Shown one piece after another: positions 46,250 through 59,691 of a stretch of 64,000 nucleotides of DNA. Location of the stretch: positions 210,431,948-210,495,947 of the forward strand of contig NC_084796.1 in NCBI RefSeq assembly GCF_963169125.1, read 5' to 3'. Numbering within the stretch: position 1 is the stretch's first letter; each line of letters starts with the position of its first letter. This stretch comes from Humulus lupulus. Its lineage: Eukaryota; Streptophyta; Magnoliopsida; Rosales; Cannabaceae. Made by a program: the position numbers and the translations under genes. The notes under the pieces are model-generated. The model was not told where the DNA came from and did not search any database. It was given only the letters and a program-made list of their open reading frames with translations.

Positions 46250-47414
46250 TTAGATGGAATGGGAATCACTTAAATGTTAACTATTTCCATTCAAGTGTTT
46301 ACTAAATTTTAGGAATGGGAAAGACTAGTGGGACCCACATAAATTTAGGAGAAAAGTAAGCGAAAAGTTCTCCCCTCATATCTTTAATGAATGGGATTAC
46401 GCTGAAAACTTATTTTGATTTTTGATTTTTGATTTTTTATATGTAAAAATTAATAGACAATTCTACCCTATAAATATCAGTCTAATTTATCTAACGTAAG
46501 CATCATTTTTTTTTCTCTTCTTATCGTTTTTCTTCTGACTTCTTTCTCTTCTTCATTATTGTTATTGTGCTTTCATCATTTTTTTTTTTTCTCTTCTTGT
46601 TTTTCTTCTTGACTATTGTTTACACAATCAAATCTACATTTTACTTCCATTGTGGTTATTCCAAACGTGCACTTCACCTTCATGTAACATATTATATATT
46701 TTTTTTATTGTTTAATTCTTTTAAATTAAAGTTATGTTATGTTATGGTATAGATTTGTGTTTGTGTTTTTCACTTTAGTTGTAATTAATCTTCTTGCATC
46801 TTGTTTATGATACATATATAGATAGTTTCAATTCCCAACATGTTAACACAGGTATAATTATTTACACATATATAGATAGTGAACATTAAATTCTATGAAT
46901 CTTTTTTCATTATCAACTTTCCAAAACAATACATGATAGAAGTAAATTTAAATGATCTTAATCAAAACTAATTTGCTTCATTTTTTTATATAAAAAAATA
47001 AAATAGAAAAAAAAATCGACATATGGATATTCAAACAGATGTTTAAGAATTTGAATTTAAAAAGTTATTATTTTTATTATTAATGTTATTGTGATTATTA
47101 TTATTTAGGATAAATATTTTGTTGGAAATTTAAATAAAGATGCATATATAACTAGAATGCTATAAAATCTCAACTAATAATGAGGTTTGTTTTGAATAAA
47201 TTTAAAAAAAAAATTGGTAGGCACGTTATGTTAGTTTTAGAACTAATATATATATATATTTATATAATGATCGTGTTATTTATATTCGTATTATTATTAA
47301 AATAGTTTATAAATAATATATTGATAAAGTAGATACATAAATATTCATTGAAAATTAAAATTAGGAAATATATAATTAATATTTAACTAACATTCAAATT
47401 TATTATTTATACTT
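46250..47414. other. Left non-coding part of the PIF element
   Basis: AT-rich, T-tracts and short (AT)n. No gene recognised. Confidence 0.5.
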
Positions 47415-50400
47415 TGTAGTGCACCAAATTTTTTTTTTTTTAGTTTATTAACATTTTTTGTGTTTTATTTTATTTAAGTGTTAAGTGTGGTGAATTGTTT
47501 TATTGAAATGTTGATTATTATTTAGTTGTTGTTTGTTTTATTTGATTGTTTATTATTTTATTTAATTGTTAGAATTGTTTGTAGAATATTTTTTTTGTGA
47601 AATTACTTGTTAAATGATATATATTTATTTTTATTTTAAAATGTGATTATGTGAGATTTGGTTGAATGCACTAAGGTGCATGGTAGGTAGTGATGCACCC
47701 TAGTGATTGAGTATGTGCATGTGCATGGTGTGCATGCAATAGTTTTCTACGCATTAATTTCCTTTTAATTGGTTTATTTATTTTTATTTAATTAAGGGAT
47801 TTAAAAAGAAAATAAAAAGAAAGGGAAATAAAGAGGCTTGTGTTCACACAAGAAAAATATTGGGAAACAAATGGTGAGAAATGATAGAGTTGTCATTTTT
47901 TGAATTCCCGTAACCTTAGACCCAGCCTCAGTAAAACGGGTATAACATGGGCTGCGGATATCCAATTTAGACACAACTGGTACCGCTAAAAAGCTAATGA
48001 ATTTATCTACATTTTCTGTGAATATCATTTTTCCTAAAACGTAACATAAACAGAGTTACGAGAATAGCATTATTTCCTTTATTAGCTATGGACAGCCAAG
48101 GAAGACAAGAGAGGAATTAGTGCGCTGTCAATGATAAAATGGATTGATTGGCTGAGTATAATTTTTAATTGAATTATATTTTGATCTATGGAAAATAAAG
48201 GAAAATGATAATTACATTTTCCTTAGCTAGGTTTTGAAGATTGAGGCATTTAAATAGAAAATAAGAAAGAGATTGAAGGCTCATTTGGCTTGGTGGCTGC
48301 CGTGTGCTTAGAGAGAAGGGAGAGGGAGAGCTCGTGATTTCTAGAGAGAGAGGTAGAGAAGAAGAATGTGAAGGAGAAGAGAAGGAGAAGAAAGAAGAGG
48401 CCAAGGCTAGGGATCCTAAGGTATGGGTTAAGGTTCATAGCATTATATTTTGTCTCCTCTACATCTTGATTCTAAGCAAGGCAAAATGATGGTAATGATA
48501 GGTTTGGATTTTGTTGCAAGAGGATTGGAGGCTAGTGTTCGAAATCCCTAGGGTAAGTATTTGGGTTCATAGTGATGTTAATTTCTACCTCTTCTTGAAT
48601 CTAAGATCATTTTTTTTTTCTTTTCTTCATGCGGGTTTCGAAACCCTAGGCTTGAACAAGTGGTGGCCATAGTTTGGGTTATTGTCACTATTGTCCTTGA
48701 GTTCTAGCAAGAGAGGTAATGGGAACATTTTTTTCTTATGGTTATTATTTTTATCTTTGGTTTCTTGTGGTTTGGAGAATATTGTTTGAGAATGGTGATT
48801 CATTGTTTTGTTCTCCTTTGATATATTAGATGATTAATCTTATTGAAATGTGGTGTCGATGATATGTTGTTTAAAGATCTTCTATGATTTGATGATGGGT
48901 ATGTTTTGGCTTAAAGACTCTATGTGAAAATATACAAAGGTTTTAAATTGTCATCTATAAAAATGATGATGAATATCTCTTTTAAAAATAACATGAAAGG
49001 ATTTGATTATTTTGGCTATGGGGATTTCGGCCTAAAGGTGATATTCAAAAGCATGATGGTTATTTTTTTTATGTTTAATGTCAATTTAATCTTAGAGATC
49101 ATGATAGGTTGTGGAAAGATCTTGTATGAAGTTATGATGGTTTTGTTCTTTGGAATAATTGCATGGTAATAATATATTGAGAGTATATTTAACACAAGAT
49201 CTAGGGTGGTTATTTGTTCATGACTTGTTAATAAGTTTCAAGGTGATTGATGAATTATTGTATGCTCATGGTGTGATTAAAATAGTTAAAGAGGTTAGAA
49301 GCATGCTAGGGTTTGTGTTGGAATATTGTACATAAATAAGCATGAATTTTGTGAATATAATGAAAATAATGAATTTTATGATTAAATGTGCTTGTTGTTT
49401 TTTTTTTTGTGCAAAAATGATGTCGTTTATGATGAGAATAATGTTTTGAGTGCTTAAATAAAATTTGCAAGTGTTTTGATGTTTTAAGAAGTTTGATGGG
49501 AAATTTAATTATGCCTTGAAATGATATTTTGTGTAAATAAATACCTACAATTTTTTTTTTATATTTTTGAGAAAATATGAGTTTTTAAAAATAAGGATGG
49601 TGATTTTAATTATAAAATTTGATTGCTGGAATTTTTGTTTAAAAATGTAAAATGTGTTTCAATAAAAAGAATTTGATTGGTATTTTGAAATAAATAAATA
49701 ACCTAAACAATGGTAAAACTTAAAAGTGATATTTTTTTAATATAATATGAGTGGTTATTTTACAAGTTATGATTTTCTTTAATTGGATTAAGAAAAATGT
49801 TGGATTTAATTCACGTATGATTTTTAAATAATGTTTGAAAGTTTAGTTTAAAAAGTTTTAAATAGTTATTTTATTTTCACATATGAATTTGTGTTACATA
49901 AAATTAAATATTTAAAATAATTCAAACAAAATATATTTTTCCCACACTTAAAATTATTATTTTTCTCACATCAAAATATGAAATTCTATTAATTTAAATT
50001 AAATTGTTATTTTCTAAGGAGACATGATAATCATAGGTATTTTCTTTTAAAAATAATTTCCAATGCCTTTGCTTTTCTTTGTAATTAAAAATAATAAATG
50101 GGGCCTTTATATATTCTTAATGGCTAAATAAAATTGTTTTTATGAAATAAAAAGAATGTCTTGGGAGATTTAATCAACCTAGTAACTTTAAGAAGATAAA
50201 CAATGGTAAACAAAACATGCTACAAGTCTATTATTTTTAAAACGATAGAAGTAAGACACATGAAATTATCGTTTTAAATGCCACATTTACGCAACGTTCC
50301 CACGTATGCATGTTACATGCAAATTCACTTTTACGTCCAAAATTATGTCTATTATGCAACCATGTAGTTTTTATAGAAAGATCATGCATGCAATATAGGT

Positions 50401-51601
50401 AGAATGAGCATTATTCTTTTTATGACCTTATGTGTAATTAAGCATATGTGTATGTTGTGTGTAACTCCTACCATGTGTGCATGGCCCATGCACACATGAG
50501 TTATATGAGAGGGCAAAATAGTAATTATATGAAGCTAAGAAATGTCGTTTTGATCATGGTATAGGCTTGTTGAGAAGTTGTGGTTTTACTTAGCTTGGAC
50601 CTGAGGTAAGAAAGTTAGATAGAATTTATGATTATTTATGCTATGAATGGTAAGACTGTTTGTATAAATGAAAATGTTATGAGTTATGAAATGCTATAAT
50701 GTGATGATATGTTGGCTTGTATGAATGTTGTATGATATGAATGGATGTTAGCGTGATGAACGCGACACATCAAATAAAGAGGTTACTAAGGATATGAAGA
50801 CGTAACCGAGTTATATGTAATGGTTGTTAGCGTGTTGAACGCGACTCAAAAAATGAGTTACTAAGGATATGAAAACGTAACCCGAGTTACTAAGGATATA
50901 AAGACGTAAGTCCAAGGGCGGACGCGCCGAGATTATTCAAGGACCAGAGACTCCTGTTTACCTCAAAGGGTGGCATGGACAAGTTAGCGGGCCATGTTCA
51001 CAGGGAATTGTTTATGATTATGTTATGATGTTTGGTGATGTTTATGATTTTGTTATGATGTTATGATGTTCATGATATGATAGATGGCATTATGTTGACG
51101 TGGATATGTTTATGTTTATGATATTGATTCTAATTTTATGATGATGCTATGATGTATAAAGATGAATGATAGTGTTTGTAATTTGTTGTATTCTTACTTG
51201 CTTGTTGTTTGTACTTCCTTACTGGGCTTTTAGCTCACCCCCTTACTTTTCCTTCCAGGTAGCAAATAGGTTTCTCTGTGGCACACGTGGTGATGTGGGG
51301 ATTTCTGTCGTCCTGGTGTGTATGGCGTGGGGCCTCCTATGGACGAGAAACGATCAACTTTAAACGCCAATTTTTAATAATGTTATGTTTAATGAGATTT
51401 TTCTTAAAATTGTCAGTGGGACTTAAAATTTTGTTTGTTTTAGAACTTTGCATAAAACTGATATTTTTTTAAAAAACTTTTGGGCCCAACTTGCATGTTT
51501 TAAGCGAGACCCCACTGAAACCTTTATAATAAGTGACTTTCTATTATAAACCATTGAAAATGTGAATGTTTTATTAAGTACTAGTTTAAGGGCGTTTTAC
51601 A
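47415..51601 (+). mobile_element. Very long solo LTR (4.2 kb), TSD TACTT
   Basis: TGTAGTGCACC ... GGGCGTTTTACA with TACTT at 47410-47414 and 51602-51606. Near its 3' end the module ttactgggcttttagctcac ... ccaggtagc matches the Tekay-type LTRs and gives the plus orientation. A CT/GA-rich leader-like segment sits at 48300-48420. No gag or pol motif anywhere, and the two ends are not repeats of each other, so it is an LTR rather than a whole element. Confidence 0.8.
50745..50920 (+). repeat. Interleaved short tandem repeats in the 4.2 kb LTR
   Basis: Repeats of gttagcgtg.tgaacgcgac and gttactaaggatatgaagac (with gtaaccgagt), two to three copies each. Confidence 0.8.
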
Positions 51602-51606
51602 TACTT

Positions 51607-53000
51607 CATCATAAGTAACTAATTTTTAAGTTTGACTTTTTTTGCAAAACAATGTTAAATTATTATTATTTTTTAATTATTTTATTAGAGAAATGATGGA
51701 CATATTTATAATTGATTCTTTTTTTTTTCTTAAGCGTATTCATGGTAGGTGGTGTTTAATGTTTGCATATAAGCAACAACTTTGCATGAATATTATTGAT
51801 AGGTCCAACATATGTGATGATGTATATATGATAGATTTTTTTGTTCATATTTCGTGGAATATAATTTATTAATTTAAATAGCTTTTAGTTATTTAAGTTA
51901 TTATTATTATTATTATTTTGTACCAAATTAGTGTTTGTATGTATTTTTTTTAAAATATTTATTTATTATATATACTGTACTTATTACAATTTATTTTTGT
52001 TCTAAAACTGTAGTTGACGTGTTTTCCAAAAAAAGAAAGATAAAAAATTTGACGTGAGAAGATTAATGTATAATGGAAAATTAACTTTTAGTAATAAAAA
52101 TATTTAAAATGCTCTAAAAACATATCATTTTTTTAAAATAATAATAATAATGAAAGTAGTAGAATAATAGGCAAATTTGAAACATTGAAACAAACATTTT
52201 AAAACAATCTCTCCCATTTAAGTATTACTGATTTAATTTTTAATATTAAATTTTAATCTTTTAAAACTAATCATTCAAATCAACGAGCCACGAATCAAAA
52301 AACTAATATATATATATATATATATAATGATGCTTAAATATATTTTTTTTAATCCAGAAAAAAAATATAGTTTTTTAATAATATTAATTGTTAAGCAATA
52401 ATATATTAACTATATATGTAATGTATTAATATGTTTTTTCTTTATATAATTGATGAATTATATATGAGTTACTGGGGAAAAAAATAGAATATCATTACTC
52501 ATTTTAAATTTTTTAAAATTTACATCGATTCTTGATTTGTTTTCTTAAAGGTTTATGTATAGATTCATTTTTTTTGTCTTCTAGTGCAATGTATTGTATT
52601 ATAATAATAGTATTTATGTAAGATATTTTTATTAAAGAAATAACAGTTTTTTTTTTTAAAAAGTTATTATTTAATTAATTATTACAAAATGTTACAACAG
52701 AATAAAGTGGCACAGTAGTTTATTTTTATTTTTATAAAGGAAGTCTAACTCATTTATGTACAATATAGTGGCAAGAAGAAAAGAGAAAAGTCAATTAAAA
52801 AAACAAAAATAAATAATAACAAAACAAAAGAAAACGATAAAAGAATGTTGATAACCAAATTATTTATATATACATAGTATATATATATATGTATGTTGTT
52901 AATTAATTGGTGGCTATCTTTATATTTTGAAAAGAGAATTTGACTATTTATTTTTTATACCAAAATATTTTGTTAATTTATGTTTTTTTTTGTAGACGAA
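51607..53000. other. Non-coding region upstream of the PIF transposase
   Basis: Very AT-rich, with (AT)n runs near 52310-52326 and 52880-52892 and poly-T tracts. Would include the transposase promoter; no convincing element identified. Confidence 0.4.
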
Positions 53001-53013
53001 TGACTTCGTTAAT

Positions 53014-54374
53014 TTGACAAGAAAACAAAAGATTATTGTTGTAGTACAAAATTTGATTGTGCTATTACAAATTATTTTGAGTGTACGTACAACTACATGT
53101 GCTTATGCATGGATAGGTTACAAAAACCGTCTCAATCATTCGTTATCTATTATGAGAGTCTATAGACAATTAGAAAACTTACATGATTTAGTGTATGAAA
53201 GTGATGTCAAATGTGTTTCACAATTAAGAATGGATAGACAAACTTTTCAAAAATTATGTAGCATACTCACTACAAGAGGAAATTTAAGAAGGACACGCAA
53301 TGTATCGATTGAGGAGATGGTAGCAATGTTTCTATATATTCTAGCACACCACCATAAGAATCGTGTTGTTGGTTTTAGTTTTAAGAGATCAGGAAAAACT
53401 GTTAGTAAATATTTTCATGAATGTTTAAAAGCTATGATTCGCTGCCAAAAAGAATTTTGGAAAACACTTGAGCCAGTATTAGAGACCTCAATCGATCCAA
53501 GGTGGAAGTGGTTTAAGGTATGAATTATGGATTACAAAATTTAGTTGTTGATTGTTAACTAAAATTTGTTATAATAAGTGGAATGAATTTGATGTAGAAA
53601 TGTTTGGGAGCATTAGATGGAACCTATATAAGAGTGTGTGTACGTTAAGCTAATAAACCAAGATACAGGACAAGAAAAGGAGAGATCGCAACCAATGTTT
53701 TGGGGGTTTGTTCACAAGACATGTAGTTTATATATGTCTTACCAGGTTGGGAACGTTCAACACACGATGGACGAGTATTGAGAGATGCTGGGACTAGGAG
53801 AAATGGGTTAAAAGTCCATAACGGTAAAATAATAAATTATAGCAAACTTGTAAAAGTTTAATCTCAAACTAACAATGTAGTTTTCCATCGAATAACAAAA
53901 TTTATTTTATGTTGGTGGTAGGTTATTATTATTTAGTTGATGCTGGATACACCAATGGTCAAGGTTTTCTTGCACTTTTTTCGAGGAGCACGATACCATC
54001 TTAATGATTGGGATGATGGACACCTTCCAAACACACCGGAAGAGTTCTTCAATATGAAACACTCAAGTGCTAGGAATGTAATTGAGCATTGTTTTGGATT
54101 GTTGAAAATGCGATGGGCAATTCTTAGAAGTCCATCTTTTTATGACTTGAAAACACAACGACGTATAATTTTTGTTTGTTGTATGTTGCACAATTTTATT
54201 CGAAAAGAGATGAACATTGATCCAGTGGAAAATGAGATGAATAATTTTCCAGAAAATCATACTACAACAAATTATAATTATATAAATAGTGTTGAGTCTT
54301 CAAATTCTTGGACCACATGGAGACAAAATTTGGCAGAAGAATGTGGAATACATGGCGAGCAAATAGAGGTTTAG
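53014..54374 (+). pseudogene. PIF/Harbinger DDE transposase (three exons), inactivated
   Basis: Exon 1 ends 53517 (AAG then GTATGA); exon 2 is 53598-53823; exon 3 is 53922-54374. All GT...AG. The true start is unclear (no ATG in frame near 53014). Exon 1 has the helical N-terminal region: MDRQTFQKLCSIL, SIEEMVAMFLYILAHH, FKRSGKTVSKYFHECLKAM. Exon 2 has CLGALDGTYIRV (first Asp), RYRTRKGEIATNVLGVC, VLPGWERSTHDGRVLRDA (second Asp). Exon 3 has the DAGY motif and SARNVIEHCFGLLKMRW (catalytic Glu), then FVCCMLHNFIRKE. Inactivating changes are TAA at 53646-53648, TAG at 53724-53726 and a one-base insertion in a T run near 53980. The family cuts and pastes at TTA/TAA together with the Myb-like partner. 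Confidence 0.9.
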
Positions 54375-56040
54375 GATAATTTTTTTTTAGTATTTATTAT
54401 TCTACTATTTGTATTTGAGCACTTTGATCATATTTTGATGTATTAACGATATATATACATTAATTTGAAATGTGCATACTTTTTGTCCAAGTTGTTTGAG
54501 TTTAATATCATTCATATTGATTTATGAGTACTTAATTCTTCTGAGTTTTGTTTTTATACTCATGAGAAGTTTTATATGAATGTACAGGATGAGTTCTAAC
54601 TCTAATGTAGGTCAAAGAGGGAGAGGTCAAAATAAACATTACTGGACTCCAATGGAAGACAATGCTTTGATCGACTGTCTTCTAGAGTTAAGCCAAAATC
54701 CTACATGGCGGGCTACTTGTGGATTTAAAAATGAATATTTGCAACAAATAGAGATTATGTTAGAAACAAAATTAGAGCGTTCTGGATTGAAGGCCTCACC
54801 TCATATTGAATCTCGTATTAAAACTTTGAAGGGAAAGTATTGTTGCTTGACTGAATTGTTGTCTTTAAGTGGTTTTGGTTGGGACAATGAACATATGATG
54901 TTATTATGTGAAAAAAGTGCATTTGATGAGTGGGTGAAGGTAAATACAATATAGTTTGACATATATTTATATATAATAATATATATATATATTAATGTCT
55001 GTTATTTATGAGAACACGTGATTGCATTATTTTGTGAATACACAGAAACGTAAAGATGCAAGTGGATTATAGGGAAAACAATTTCCTTATTACTACAAGC
55101 TAGCAGAAATATATGGTCGAGATCGTGCTACTGGAACAAATGTTGGTAATGCTGACGATGATGAAGAGGAAATACGACAAGAGGATACAATTGGTGTGGA
55201 TTTTGGAGTTGATGATAATATAGCTGATGGAGGGGATGATGAAGAAATAGATGAGTTTGATGGTGTCTCAAATACTGAACACCCTAGTAATATGCGTCGT
55301 AGATCCACTGAGAGTACTACTAGTGCCCAACAACATAATAAAAAGAAAAGGTCAAAGGTAATGGATGGTATGTCAGCTAATATTGGTGCATTAGCAGAAT
55401 TTGTATAAGAAATCATCCCCAAGCTTCAAGGACTGATCAATGCATTATCGAATGATAAAGAAGTAGCTGATATGCAAGCCAATTCACTACAACAATTTTT
55501 AGTATATATTACATTAAAAAATGACACATATTTAAAAGTGTTATTAATAGATGATTAAAAAAAAACACGGATCATTTTTTACAAGGGAATAAGACACGAA
55601 AGAAATTTTTTGGTGCCATATGAAATATGCCTAGGCGCCAAATGAAAAAATTCTGGGTCTAATTTCTCTCAACCTCCAAATCCATAAACCTAAGATACCC
55701 AAACAAAGTTTACATTGTCGCCTCTCTGCCTCTCTTTCTTACACTCAGTTGCCAAGCTTATTCTCCTCCGTTCACTCTCCCTCACACACTTGTTCTCTCT
55801 CACTCTTGTCTCGTATCATCTATCTCTGCCTCATCGCACACACGATGCCGGTACGAGCTTCCAGAGCACACAACGGCGATATCATTGTTGAATAGACCCG
55901 ACGTCTATCTCTGTCTTTCATTTTCTTTCTCTCCTAGTAAAATAATTGCATTCATATATATATATATACTTGCATATATGAATATATATTGTTATTGAAT
56001 GAGGTCTTCATTTGAGTGGATCCACTGTTTCCAGTGACAC

Positions 56041-56076
56041 TATTCGGAAGCTGGGCATCTTCGGAAGCTGGGCATC
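56041..56076 (+). repeat. Short tandem duplication in the CACTA element
   Basis: ttcggaagctgggcatc occurs twice head to tail. Confidence 0.85.
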
Positions 56077-59000
56077 AGTAACTATACTCGGTTTTTAACG
56101 GTAATGACTCATGTATACTAATTACAGTCTTTGAGTTTTGTTTCAGAAAGCCAAAACCAAACCTAGATTGTTTTATTTACTCAATTAGTAGGTCCAAAAC
56201 CAACAACACATGCATACATACATACATATATATATATATAAAGGTACTGGAAATACATTCATATACCAATATATAACAACACTTCAAATCCCTGCTGCTG
56301 CTGTTGATGCTGCAAACGTAGGCATGGGAAGAAAGAAGCCAAAATTAATATTTGGATACAGAGAAAATAAATAACAGGTAAGACCCAACCCAGTGCTGCA
56401 GAATCACAAAAAATAAATAAGTAAAACATATACAAAACCTGTTTCATTAACGTTGTTGTTTCCACTTTCTTCTTAGAGATGAAACAAAATTGTCCTACCT
56501 TTGTTTTTGTTTTATTCAGAAGGTGAAATGAGAGTGGTAAGCGAACAAACACATCAGAGGAAAACAATGGGCCAGATTACTCAATATCTATCATTTTTCT
56601 TAAGCTGTCCAACTAACTACTCTTTCACATATCATGTACTTTATTTAGCTAAAGAAAAATCTAGTTTATCATTAATGTATGAGAATTTGATTATATTGAC
56701 AAATAAAAGCACTTAGATTTGTAGTTTAAATTAGTGTATGTTTCTTTTCTCACTGTATACATAGATAGTAGATATATGCATTGTGACTTCTATCTATAAA
56801 AACACATCGTACTATAATAAATATATGCTCCTGGCTCAACCGCTTAAAACAAAAGTAGTAACTTAAGAGAATAGAAAATAGAGATCTCATTTTGTAGTGT
56901 CACATATATAGGTGGTGATGGTATAATTTCATTTATTAGATAGAAGGTTCTCACATCCATTCAACAAACACCTTTAAGCTAGTCCTAATGACTTTAGTGC
57001 AGACCATTGCGTATTCAAAATCTCAGTGCTCTTATATGATGTATTATGAACTGGTTTTTGCAGGCATTGTTAAAGAAAGATGCAAAGTATTCAAAATCTC
57101 AGTGCTCTTGCTGATCACTTTTCATGCCAGCTACTTCTGAAGTTACCCAACAAACTGTCGAGTACATCAGAAAGACAGGAACTCAACTTCAAGTGAGAGG
57201 AAAATTTGGCTCAAAATGCTCTAGGATTAGGACACTTTAGACACATTAAAGGTAGTGTTTTTGGCTGCATGATTTACACCAAATACATGGTTGTGTGTTA
57301 ATATGCTATGTAGAAAGGTCTTCTAATGCTTTTTAGCTATTACTTCATTTGAGACATATTTATAACAAATGGTTTGTAGAAATTTGCTAAAGTTGATTTA
57401 CTTCTGTCTATCACCATTCTACTCTAGTGATTGCTTGCTTTCCCTAATTGAGTATATTAGGCCAATTCTATTGGCACCGGGTTCTCTTTTTCATTTAGCA
57501 TTAAATGCATATACAGTACAAGAACTTTTTCATGTATGAGGTTCAAGTGGTGGAGCTATTGTTTCTCTTTGATGTTTTTGATGTTTCCCTTCAACTCAGT
57601 GGCATTTTATCCTTTTGAGCTCTTGTATCTTTCATTTCATACGAGCATGTTTTTTTGGTAAAAAAAAAACTTTGTGAATGTTTAGACATATACCTGTCCC
57701 TCTCATATTAGTGATGCTTTTAATTTGTCTCATTCTTGGTTGATGAATACTTAATTCTTACTTTTGGCACTTTTTATTAATAGCTTTGTCAACTATATTT
57801 TTTGTTTTTACATTGATGGGCTCCTTGAAGATCCTTTGCTGGGACTATATTCTTTGTTTTATAGATGATTCATATTTAATTTTGTTAATCGCTATAAAAA
57901 GGTGTACTGTAGGTTTATTGCATTCAGTAAGAAGAACATAATGCAAGAGTGCATTTCTTGAACTACTCTTAGATTCTACCAATGCTATTAGAGCATAATG
58001 GAAGATTTTATTTATGTAGATATTTCTGCTTGGTCTCTTGGCAGACTGAGTTTAATGTAATTTAATTATTAATGGGCTTATTCTCTCCATACATAATCTT
58101 TTTTTTTGCTAGATACATCAAAATTGTAAGTAGAGAAGGATTGGAAATATCTCAGCCATCATTAGATCCAAATTTGACAGAGATACATCATAGAAATACT
58201 ATTCTTTGCTAGAGCAAAGAAGTTTCACAGGTTGATAGACATGTTTATTATATCTGTCAAATTTGGAGCATTTGAGTATGAGCTATCTAATAAAGAGGCA
58301 TTTAAGTCAAAGTAACATAAATACTATCTATTGGATTCACTAAACTAACATACATTCTATTTCAATTTACAATGCAGCTAGAGAATATTATATTTTGTCA
58401 TCTCTTTCTTTGTAACTGTTCTAATATCAGCTAAAGAAAAAAATAATAATTAAAGACAGAAATTTCTTTGATTCCTCTTAGCTCTCCTTAAATCCCTAAA
58501 TCCTAATATACCCAAACCAGCTCCCTAAACCACTATCGCCTCTTTGCCTCTCTCTCCTCATGCTTAGTCTCGAATCTATCGCTCCTTCACTCACTCTCTT
58601 TCACACTTAGGCTCCCGACTCTCTCTGCTTAACGCAAGCTGTCGGAGCACACCACACCGGTGGAGTACTCTCTCCATTCCATTGAGTCGTTGGAGCATGT
58701 TGGTATGAGTCACAGCGGTGCTAGTCATGGTGCTCTGTCTTCCTCACACAAGTCACATTGGTATCTCCTCTGCTAGAAGGAGGAACCTAGGCAAGAACAT
58801 CTCTGTGAGGTATTTTTTATGGATTTCAATTTAGTATCACATAATCAATGTATCATTACTATATCAATATATATATATTTATAAAATGTTTGCTGGATTT
58901 GGCCAGAGTCAATGTATTTGATCTAAGTTTCTAATTAAGAATTTGGTATGTTTGGTTTAGTTGATGCGATTTAGTTCCTTTGGACTGTGTTGAGTATTTA

Positions 59001-59477
59001 TGAGACAGGGAAGATTACTAATAGCTATTTAAACTTTATGGCAACTATATTATAGGTTGTTTGGGGGAGTGTAAACATCTAGGTAGAGGAGTATTTTTCA
59101 CATTGTATGGTTTCTACTGCTTAAATGGAGTATTTCCCTACTTTTGGATTTATGGAGTGCTTGTCTTGCTTCCATGTTTCATTTCGTTGTTAACTTTGTG
59201 TATGGTTGAGCGTGTTATTACAACTTCTATTGTTCGTTTGATCTTTAGCTTGGGAATTTTTCTCAGTTTCCATTAGGGGCTTATAATGTCCTTTTCATTT
59301 CTGATCAAACTTTTCAGCAGGTTCCTCAAATTTTAGTGTTGTTGTGTTTGATTTGTTGTACTTGCATCCTGAAGATAACAATTTGTACTCTCCTTTATTT
59401 ATTTTTTAGAATAAATTTAAGTTGTGGCCAAATTAAAAACAGAACTGTTAGGCCAAATGCATCCACACGCTGTGAAT

Positions 59478-59691
59478 TATGATCCACGTAAGCCTTGACC
59501 AATATCACTCACATGCAAATGTAAGCATAAATAAGTGTGAAAACATGATATTATACATAGTAAATAGTAATGCAACTTGTGTTTTATGATCCACGTAAGC
59601 CTTGACCAATATCACTCACATGCAAATGTAAGCATAAATAAGTGTGAAAACATGATATTATACATAGTAAATAGTAATGCAACTTGTGTTT
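59478..59691 (+). repeat. 107-bp tandem duplication in the CACTA element
   Basis: Two essentially identical units, starting tatgatccacgtaagccttg at 59478 and 59585. The lack of visible differences implies a recent event. Confidence 0.95.

Noticed and set aside
48186..48489. Opposing ORFs on both strands at the CT/GA-rich stretch
   Set aside because: Simple-sequence composition inside a solo LTR; no motif and both frames are poor.
47415..51601. Complete retrotransposon rather than solo LTR
   Set aside because: Ends are not direct repeats of each other, and no PBS, PPT, gag or pol could be found.
53014..54374. Host HARBI1/ALP-type domesticated gene
   Set aside because: Two in-frame stops and a frameshift, TIR-like ends with TTA duplications and the adjacent Myb-like partner show a decaying transposon.
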